A DNA stretch of 64,000 nucleotides. Source: Kryptolebias marmoratus. Its lineage: Eukaryota; Chordata; Actinopteri; Cyprinodontiformes; Rivulidae. The notes beneath the pieces are model-generated. The model worked only from the letters and a program-made list of their open reading frames with translations. It did no database searches and was not told the origin of the DNA. Shown piece after piece: positions 34,776-64,000 of this stretch; the stretch's first letter is position 1, and each line of letters opens with the position of its first letter. The stretch covers positions 17,565,606 through 17,629,605 of the forward strand of contig NC_051451.1 in the NCBI RefSeq assembly GCF_001649575.2, read 5' to 3'. The translations under genes and the position numbers were made by a program.

Positions 34776-36284
34776 TTTAGCATGATTATCTTTGCCAGTC
34801 ATAATTTGCCAAAAAAAAATACAGTTCAGATAAACAACTTTTAAACCATTAACCACAAGTAATACAATTTGCTCTGTTAAAGGACGCAGCAATAACTGGA
34901 GGAAAAGAAAAAATACTAATCTGATGTATGTTTTTGGATTATTATAATTTAACTCTTTAGTGGTGGATGGGAAATGAGCCCTATTTAAATCCCATCCACA
35001 AACTGAGGACTGAAGAAAAGTTAGGATCTTGGTTAAAAAGCTCCAAACTTTAACGATCTACCAAAACAGTAATGCGTGTTCACTTTATTGACAGAAATCT
35101 AGCAGACTGACTCACATTTCCTCAAAAGTGTTTGAGCTGAAGTTTCTGTTGAAAAGCTAAGAATGGCTCTAGAGTGGGGAACGGGCCAGCATGTATAATT
35201 TAGGTTATCTAGCAGACTAACATGTCAAAGCATTATTTTGTTTTAGGTGTAAGTGCTGCTTAAAATTGAATAATAGTGCTGATTATTATGAATGCACATT
35301 ATATATCTAAAGTTTACTCCTAAAACTCCGCTGGTGAGGAATGACTGTGTGGCTTGTTAGGGAGTGACTCCCCAGACTTCATGTCAAATTTAAAAAAACA
35401 TTCTGTCCAACTTTTATCTTCACTGGGAAGAAATTTAACTAACTTACCACTGCTGAAGCACTGATATGCCTCTGCTTTTCTCTAGTCTCCTTACATAAAC
35501 AGGCGAATAATCAGACATGTAAAATACCTGTTTATCATCAAAAACGCAGCTACTGATTTCCGACAGTGAACAAGAATTTCATCTCTGGATACGAACATTT
35601 TAATACAGTTTCTCAGAGCTTAGCAATCTGCATGACAAGAGTCTGCAGTGTGAATAATACGCCTTTGTTGGTGATCTAAGGACATTTTCACCTGCTATTC
35701 CCAGTTTTTTGCCATTTGTTATTCGCAAGTAATGAAAGCAACATGGGAAGTTTCATTACAAATCTGCCTGATAAAGATATTATCTTTATCTTTAAGTCAG
35801 CGTGTCAGCTGTTGTGGTATCTCTTCGATCTCTGATAACAACATGTTCTATTCTGAGACTGTCAGGAAGAGTTGATTTTGGACGGAGCTGCATGCGTGTG
35901 TGTGTGTCTTGGACTCCCAGTGGTCACTCTGTTGGTCTTCTGAGTGGGTGGTCTGCTTCAAGAGAGGTGCACTGGAAACTTTATACCAACATGCACACTC
36001 ACAAACACACGTACAAAAAAAAAAAAAAAAAAAAAAAAAGGGAAACTGGGAATCACACCAACGCAGCACAGCAGAGGGTGGAGCAGGCAGAAGCCTTCTT
36101 CCAGATGTGCGACATTAATTTAGTTGATCCAAAAACATGAACCGGTAGCTCCCACTCACTCATCACGGCTGTCGGACTTCAACAAAAATACCTGCAAGCC
36201 TCTGTTATCAGTGTGTTCTCAAGCTTTGGCAAATTAAGAACAGAGTTTTAAACAAGCAGGAGTACACGTGAAACGAAAGGCCTG

Positions 36285-36912
36285 CCGTTTCTCGAAGGAA
36301 TGCATATCACCCGCTGCCTTTTCATGCCAGAGGTTTGGAAAAAGATCATCATATGGTGCCAAAAGAGTTATTGTAGCTGTTTTGGTCAAACCTTTAAAAT
36401 AATTAGATGTACGTAATGAGAATGACCCTCAGCCACTACCACACCAAATCTTATCTCAGTACCTGCTGACTTACTTAAAGCCACTTTTGTGTTGGCTAAT
36501 GTCGATTAGCTGTAGCTGCCACGTTAAACTGATTTAACTCCAAAACCTAATCAGTTGTAGACGAACATCCAATTATTACTTTCTGAGAGTTTCATTAAAA
36601 TCCGTCCAGTGGTTCACAAGATTTTTTGCTAACGGTCAAGCAGGGATGACTCCAACAGCTAAAGTTAGTTTTAAGCAGAGATCTTGATACTTGGATTATG
36701 TGTTGAGAATAAATCTCAGCCACAACCACACTAAGTTTTAACACGATGTTTAACTGACTGAATTATAGCCATTTTTGTGTTTTCTAAGATCAGCTGGCGG
36801 TGGCGGCCATCTTGAATCAGGTTGACTCCCAAAGTTAATGAGCTGTAGACGTACAGCCAATGACTAGTGTACTCAAGTTTCATTAAAATTTGATATTTTG
36901 CTAACAGAAGCC
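36285..36912 (+). repeat. Dispersed hairpin-ended repeat, full-length copy with two modules
   Basis: Begins GAAAGGCCTGCCGTTTCTCG with GAAGGAATGCATATCACCCG, then two tandem modules. The module end TTGCTAAC occurs at 36626 and again at 36898, 272 bp apart; both modules contain CTCAGCCAC.ACCACAC, the GCC..TTTTTGTGTT block and AGTTTCATTAAAAT. Confidence 0.85.
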
Positions 36913-39900
36913 TTCGCTTCCCTGGTTTAAGCGATATTTAGATGCCTCTTTAAAGGTTTTAATTAGAGCAGAAAAGCGGTGCGTTTTTTCAAACCGGGGG
37001 AGAAAAGATGAGGAGCAGAGCAGAGTATGAGAACTGTCTCCACTCTGACCTCCGGAGCAGAGCCCCTGGACTTTCATACAATACTTTCCACCAAGCAGCA
37101 AAGGGGGACACGGTGAATGAAAAGACAAAGAAGTAGAGAGAGAGAGAGAGAAGAAAAAAAAATGAAATCAAGTAAGAGAAGTGGAGGAGGACACGGAGAG
37201 GAGACGTAGGAGGACGGAAGTGGTTGATTGGGTCCCTCCAGAGACTCCTTTGTTTAGCTTGTTCTGCATTTCGCTTCTTTTCTATCGTCTTCCCCTTCTG
37301 CCTCCTACTTCTTCAGACATCTGAGGTGGATTACAACAGAGACCCCGGGTCACATTTATGACTTAAACCAAGAACATATGGTGCCGTGTGCGTGTTTGAA
37401 CGTCCATTTCAATGCAGTGGGATTCCCCTCCGGTCCCCCGAGCGGTGGTCAGATTTATTTTCTTGTCCATTGTCTCTTGCTGGGATATCAAAGGACTATT
37501 GTTTGTTGATCAGCAAGGGTACTGCAGGTTACTTGCAGGTCTTGGATGAGAGTGCTTCACCTCTTTCCCCCCCCTCCCCCAAATCTCCTCGCTCTTTACT
37601 TGCACTAACTCCTTTAATATGTCAGCTCTAATCGCAAAGAAAAACAGAATTGTCTGAACTTCCACAGAAACCTTGCTTAGATTTTATAAGATTCTGCGTT
37701 GTGCCGTTTGTTTTATCCAAGCCGTGACCAGACTTGTTTTTTAATATCCCTCAGGCACCTTGCTTTCTAGCAGCGCAGCATGCCTTTGCTTTTAATCTAA
37801 ACCTCATGGAAAAACCACCAACCGTAGCGCATATTTGCATCATTGCCACATGTTAGCAGGTTGGAAAGCAGGGCGCCTTATCTCCCGTCAAATTCAGCAC
37901 CAGAACGCATCTGTAAAAGTGTCATTTGACTTTATTATTAGCATCGGTTTCACTCAGTTGAAGGAAAAAAAAAACAACAACTTTTGTCTTTGGAACGTTT
38001 ACCATGGAAGGAGAAAAAAAAAAAAAAAAGCTACAAAAAAAGTTGTTGGAAGGACATTATATAAAATTATGGCATTTTGACAAAAAATGAAAATAAAATA
38101 AACAAAAAAAAAAAAAGAAAGGCTCATACATTTTTGGATGCGGGGCATTTTCTTTCTTTCTTTTTTTTTTTTTTTTTCCTTTTTGCCCTGTCGTTTACAA
38201 AATAAAAATGGAACAAAATGTATTTACAGTGCATATATTTACATTAAGGCATTTTTTTTGGCTGGAAAATAAGAAAAAACATGATCTGTTACGTCCCAGC
38301 TTCTACACAATTAAATAAATAGTCAGATTTCCCTTGATACATTACAGTGCTATATTATTTTACGCTACCTGCAGTGAATGAACAAATACAGTTAGAGTTT
38401 CAGACTAAATCACACCATCAAACACTCATTAAAGGACAGGTTCACAAGTTATTTCCTATAATAACATTATTCGATTTCCTGTTAAGACCAGATACAAGCA
38501 AAAATGTACAGTATCAGATGAATTTCATTCAATGTTTCAATCTGATTTTTTCAGAAAACTGTGTGCACTGATTAGTGAGGGCTTTTTGAAAAAGCCCCAA
38601 ACGTCCTAACAGGTTCAGAGTTTGTGGTTGAGATCAGTTTTGGTTTTATTACATAGCAAAAAAAAAAAAGATAACAAAAGAAAATAATATTTTCAGGCTA
38701 CTACTAAAAGGTAGGGTCAAGACGTTCCATTATAAATATTTTTCCAAGAGGAATTTCAGTGCAAGTGATGTGGAATAAAATCATTGTTCTCTGGAAAAAT
38801 AAACAAAAACAATAAAATCATCCAAAAGAAGAATATCTTCCAAAAAGTTAAAAGCTTAAAGCAAACCTGTCCTTTAACGGAGCATGTGTCCACGTTGGAA
38901 GGACTGACAGAGCTGAGCTGCTGTGTACAGAGTTAAAGGTACTCATTGCAAAGTATGAAATCAAACGGAAACAGAAAGGTAATCGTGGACTATACCAAAC
39001 GGTGCAGTTTGAAAGATTTTACTCTGGTAGTTTTCCAGGAATATTGATATGCAGTTCTGAAATGCGGGTCCGCATTCCATGTAAACAAAACAGGATCTGC
39101 TGAAAACCCAAGTGGAAGCTTGAGATACGTGGTTGACCTACACCAGGCTCGCCGTAGTCTGTGTAGGTAAACGAAAATGGCACAAAATGGATAAGCGTAG
39201 AAGCTCGGAGAAGAGGTTTCGGCGGGAAAAGAACGAGTAAGACAACCGGCAAGAAGAAAAAACGGGGCTCAAGCAAGGTGCGGCCTTCGCGAAACTCCTT
39301 CTGGACCGGTGAGGGAGCCGTTTCAACTTAACCTTTCTTTTTAGCCGCATACTTTACTCAACAAATCTGAGCGTAAATACGTACAAATATATCAAAACTG
39401 TCAGATTTCTCCATCTCAAATGCTCTTCTGTAAACGATTACCTGATTTCAGCCATTTTGTTTTGTAGTTGGCATCTGGTCACCAATTTTGCTTCCAAATG
39501 TTTAATTTAAGCACACACTACCCATCGGCACAAGAACATATGTTGCAGATTTTGTTGTTTCTTGCTTCATGAATTGTTGTTTTGTTCGTTTTTGGCCGGT
39601 CGTCATGACATTGCAATGAGTAGCTTTAAGGGGCTGGGGGGGGGGGAGATTAAAAAAAAAATAGGACAGAGACTAGTCACTTTAGTACAAAACGTTGCAC
39701 ACGATGGCAGGATGTCTGCGAAGTGGTCAGAGCTGAGCTGTTATTCTACAACAGAGACGGTCAGCCTTTAGGGTTTTAAAGGTTACCCACCCCCTCGTCC
39801 CCCCTCCTCCCTCCAACTGAGTCCAGAGATTTTAAATTCCAAATAAAAAATTTAAAAAAAAAACAACAACAGCACCGTGTGTTCAAACAGAGCCGCCTAC

Positions 39901-40038
39901 ACTAATCACAGCTCTGGTTACCACAAACACAGAAACGCATTAACCAGAGAAGGAGGCACTTCATAAAAGGTGATAATGATGAAGATGATGCTTTGGTTAA
40001 AACACTGAAAAAAAAAAAAAAAAAAAAAAAAAAGGAAA
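36913..40038. other. Sequence downstream of klf5, includes probable distal klf5 3' UTR
   Basis: From about 38200 to 40038 the AT-rich, low-complexity composition would suit a long klf5 3' UTR on the minus strand, but this is inference. Possible minus-strand poly(A) signals (TTTATT on +) occur at 37931-37936 and 38645-38650. Long poly-A/poly-T runs lie at 38017-38030, 38161-38178 and 40009-40033. No separate gene is seen. Confidence 0.4.
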
Positions 40039-40304
40039 NNNNNNNNNNNNNNNNNNNNNNNNNNNNNNNNNNNNNNNNNNNNNNNNNNNNNNNNNNNNNN
40101 NNNNNNNNNNNNNNNNNNNNNNNNNNNNNNNNNNNNNNNNNNNNNNNNNNNNNNNNNNNNNNNNNNNNNNNNNNNNNNNNNNNNNNNNNNNNNNNNNNNN
40201 NNNNNNNNNNNNNNNNNNNNNNNNNNNNNNNNNNNNNNNNNNNNNNNNNNNNNNNNNNNNNNNNNNNNNNNNNNNNNNNNNNNNNNNNNNNNNNNNNNNN
40301 NNNN
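40039..40304. other. Assembly gap (266 N)
   Basis: N-run directly after a poly-A tract. It lies 0.66-0.93 kb downstream of the klf5 stop codon, probably within the 3' UTR. Confidence 1.
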
Positions 40305-40968
40305 TATCTTTTGCGTCTCAAGAGAGTGAATGCTTTCAATTTTTAATATCTGAACAGAAATGACTTGCGTGGCATTCACAGAGTGCCAGTCCAGTAGCGA
40401 TAATGATCGTTCCAGTGGTGCATGAGATTTTAAAAAAAGAATTAACAAAAGAAAAAAAAAAGGCTGAGAGATAATCAATTCTAGTGCAAACGTAAGAATT
40501 TGGTTAAAAAAAAAAAATCTGGATAATGCAGTTACATAAACAAAACACACCAATGAGTAAACAAAGAAGTTCTACATTTCAACAAAGACAGATGATTTTG
40601 TTCTAATGCTTTCATTCCAGTTACACGAGAGAGAGTCCAAACAGTCTGGAAACACATTTAGGAGCTACCATTTTCTTTGTTATGGCATGTTTTCTTTGCG
40701 TTTCGTCCAAAGAAATCGAAACCAAGTGTGTTTGAAGGTTACTAGACCAAACTTTGGCCACTATCTTCCTACTTTACAACGCCCTAAATTGTCCCTCTTT
40801 TGAGTTAAGAGCAACGTACTTGTTAGGCTTTTCGTAGTGTTGTAGCGTGTGATAGCAGCACCGGGAGGAGCCGTGATGTCAGTGGAGCCGCAGCTTCGGC
40901 TTCACGCGCGCCGAGCCAGTTGCTCGCACGCCGCACCAATCGAACGCGCGCGCTGGCTAGCTGGCCGC
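40305..40968 (-). other. klf5: Proximal klf5 3' UTR (probable)
   Basis: Sequence directly downstream of the klf5 stop on the minus strand. The first 130 bp are GC-rich, the rest AT-rich. No poly(A) signal is obvious before the gap. Confidence 0.45.
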
Positions 40969-47825
<6,857 letters not shown>

Positions 47826-48200
47826 GAAGCTCCGACGCAGCAGCCCGAACGCTCCCGTCGTCCCTTTTTACGCAGAGAGGAGGAGGATGCCGCGGCGCGC
47901 CGAGAGGAGGGTAGAGCCGGAGAGGTGCAGTGCGCGTCGCGGAGTAATTAATGTGTGCCTGTCGGCAACATCTCCTTCCACTTGTTCCATCCCTCCGTCC
48001 CCGCAGACAGTTTTCTATCTCGCCGCGCGCAGGGCGGAGCGGCCCAGTGTAAATACAGGCTAAGCACCGCCCACCTAAACCTCCAAAACGCTTTGATTAT
48101 TCAGTCCCCGGCCACCGCCCTAAGCTCCATCTAAATACATCAGGAGCAGCGCCGTGAAGTGAGCACGAGCGGCCAGACGGCACGAAGGCGGAGAGGATTA
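47826..48200 (-). promoter_or_regulatory. klf5: klf5 5' UTR and CpG-rich promoter
   Basis: GC- and CpG-rich upstream flank. On the minus strand there is a GGGCGG box (+ strand CCGCCC at 48067-48072), a TATA-like TGTATTTACA (complement of 48048-48058) and another GGGCGG near 48029-48039. The transcription start is not determined. Confidence 0.5.
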
Positions 48201-50188
48201 AAGTCTGAAACAAAACAAAACAAACAAAAACAACAACAAAAAAAATGTTCTAATTCTTTCACCCATCTCATGCTTGCAGCCTTCAAGCACAAACTGATGG
48301 GAAACTAATTAAACATCTGAAGTGGTTTGAAATCACATTTACTGCAACATATTCATATAGTTTGTTTTATAGTTGCAGCTGGTAATGTCTGTTTATCACA
48401 AGACAAATATATATTTGTTTTAATTATATAAAAATATCAATAAAATGGAATCAGTGAAGGACATAGGACAACATATTACTAATGTATTCAAAACAAAAGT
48501 ATGTCGCAATTGCTTTAGAGAGTGGAGCTTTAGGTACAATATTCAACAAATTTAAATATATTATGTTTAAAATGTGAGTTTGCCTGTCCTGTTAGCAAAA
48601 ATATTTCATGGTCTGGTCATATTTTGATGAAATAATGCAATACATGCATCTACAACTCCTTACCTTTTGGAGTCAATCCAATCCAAGATGGCCACCACAG
48701 CTCAGGGACCTTAGCCAACACATAAATGGCTACAACTCAGTCCATTTTACAGATATTGTGCTAAAATTTGGTGCGGGAGGTAGCTGAGAGTCATCCTCAG
48801 CTTGTGCTCCGAAGGTTATCAGTTTGTGCAAAGTCCGTTCTTAAAACTCTTGCATTAACTATTAGAGTCAACGCTGTCTGTTAGCAAAATATCTCAGGAC
48901 CCACTGGATGGATTTTAGTGAAACGTTCACAAAGTAATCATTGGATGTGTATCTGTCACTGATTAACTTTTGGAGTCAGCCCAATTCAAGATGGTCTCCA
49001 CAGCCAATCAATGGTAGAAAACACAAAAATCACTATATTTTCAGTCAAATTTACATATATTAATTTCAAATTTGGTGTGGTGGTAGCTGAGAGTTATTCA
49101 CAACACAAACTGATTGTGACATCTTGTGATATTGCATAACATTTAGAAGGTTGGAACAAAACAGCTACAACTCCACCAGCTTTCAACATAAGATGATGTT
49201 AGTCTAAAACTCTGGCATGAAAGGCGGTGGGTGATATGCATTCTTTTGAGGAACGCCAGGCCTTTAATTTATATTTGGCTCTGCTTGAACTTCTGCTCCC
49301 ACTGATTTGGTAAGCGATTTCCATTAAATAAAACTTTATTTGGAACTGAAAATAATGAGAATACAAAAAAAATCCTACATTTTGTACCAAGTAAAATATA
49401 TATTTTTAATCCTATGTCTGCATCTCTATTTGGTTAAACTCCAGCTGCTTTATTTTTTTTTCAAAACTAACCTCGAACTTCAGTGGTTCATTTCCTCGGC
49501 GCCACATGGACCATTTTAAATGACAACGATATTGATAGTAATGTGGGAGTCTGGAATTTTAATTTTTATTAACGTAACATTTTGACGCGACGAGCTAGAT
49601 GAAAAGAAATCCGAGAAATATCTGACCATGAACTTGCTTATAAATTTATTAGAGGAAGATAAAAAAAAAAAAAAAAAAAAGACAAGGTTGTTTTACAGAG
49701 GCCATGTGGCCGAGTTTAATACGACACCAATAAGAACATGGACTTAAATGATAAAGGTATGTCTACTATGTCTATATTTAAAGCCAAAGAGCTTCAGCTC
49801 GTGCAAATCAAAGTCTAAGGTTTCTGCTGTGTTGTTGGTCTGTAGCAACCACCGTGTGTACGCCAGAAAAAGATGAGGAAATAATGATAGACAGACCCAA
49901 TAAAACCGACCACTGGCAAGAAAAAGGGATTTTTGGGCAGACAGTTAGCAGGGAATGCGTACCCTTTCGACAGTAATACCTCCGCCTTCAAACCAGGATG
50001 AACAGAATTTATCTTCTCAGTGAAATTTAGACAGAACACCCAGACAAAGACACTTTTTTAAAAACATAATTTAGTATTTAAAAAGTTTGTCAGATGTGGG
50101 AAAACAAGGAGTAATTCACATGTTTAAAATACAATGAGAAAAGCACAGTTGTTAAAGATCCAAGTGAGCACAGCGGTGATGCAAATGC
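48201..50188. other. pibf1-klf5 intergenic region
   Basis: About 2 kb between the pibf1 stop and the klf5 promoter. Mostly taken up by a two-module dispersed repeat (48590-49275). A possible minus-strand poly(A) signal for pibf1 (TTTATT on +) lies at 49645-49650, about 540 nt past the stop, beside a poly-A run at 49661-49680. Confidence 0.5.
48590..49275 (-). repeat. Dispersed hairpin-ended repeat, minus, two modules
   Basis: GTTAGCAAAA marks module starts at 48591 and 48880, 289 bp apart. Both carry TTTTGGAGTCA.CCCAAT and CAAGATGG....CCACAGC. The distal end has GCATGAAAGGCGGTGGGTGA, then the decayed hairpin GCATTCTTTTGAGGAACGC and CTTTAATTTA. Confidence 0.85.

Positions 50189-64000
<13,812 letters not shown>

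Larger units (their letters stand above)
29534..36284. other. Intergenic sequence, part 2, with several repeat copies
   Basis: No gene recognised. Holds four members of the dispersed repeat family, listed separately, and a poly-A run at 36016-36039. The rest is AT-rich single-copy-looking sequence. The short stretch 34161-34190 resembles part of a hammerhead core but fails (see rejected items). Confidence 0.6.

Overview
The window is vertebrate nuclear DNA, almost certainly from a teleost fish. It carries three spliced protein-coding genes with GT-AG introns, CpG-rich first exons, many (AT)n, (GT)n and (GA)n microsatellites, and transposon debris of teleost type. The species cannot be fixed from the sequence. 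Three N-runs (18159-18604, 21502-21909, 40039-40304) are assembly gaps.

Layout. (1) 1-2226 is AT-rich sequence that opens with a 53-bp satellite and the end of a DNA transposon. (2) pgbd5, a domesticated piggyBac-type transposase gene, lies on the + strand with seven coding exons between 3645 and 19546 (536 aa). A 439-bp inverted copy of its exon 1/intron 1 junction sits upstream at 2227-2665. (3) About 21 kb of gene-free sequence (19547-40968) separates pgbd5 from the convergent klf5. It holds dispersed repeats, microsatellites, an 87-bp duplicated element, and presumably the 3' UTRs of both genes. (4) klf5, a Kruppel-like zinc-finger transcription factor gene, lies on the - strand with four coding exons between 47825 and 40969 (492 aa). 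(5) The 3' half of pibf1, a centrosomal coiled-coil protein gene, lies on the - strand from the right edge to 50189: nine coding exons, the first cut by the window edge, 325 residues visible. Its stop is 2.36 kb upstream of the klf5 start codon.

The three genes do not form a pathway. The pibf1-klf5 tandem arrangement on the same strand is the same as human PIBF1-KLF5 on 13q22, so this is conserved microsynteny. pgbd5 beside them is a fish-specific neighbourhood relative to human, where PGBD5 is on chromosome 1.

The most unusual features are: the near-identical inverted duplication bracketing the pgbd5 promoter; a family of at least 14 dispersed repeats with a hairpin terminus and internal tandem ~270-300-bp modules; a hAT-like element with a perfect 8-bp target duplication nested inside one of those repeats; and a second, 193-bp hAT-type MITE with a perfect 8-bp target duplication in pibf1. 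I found no convincing new gene system. A few possible unrecognised coding fragments at the left edge are listed as low-confidence findings.
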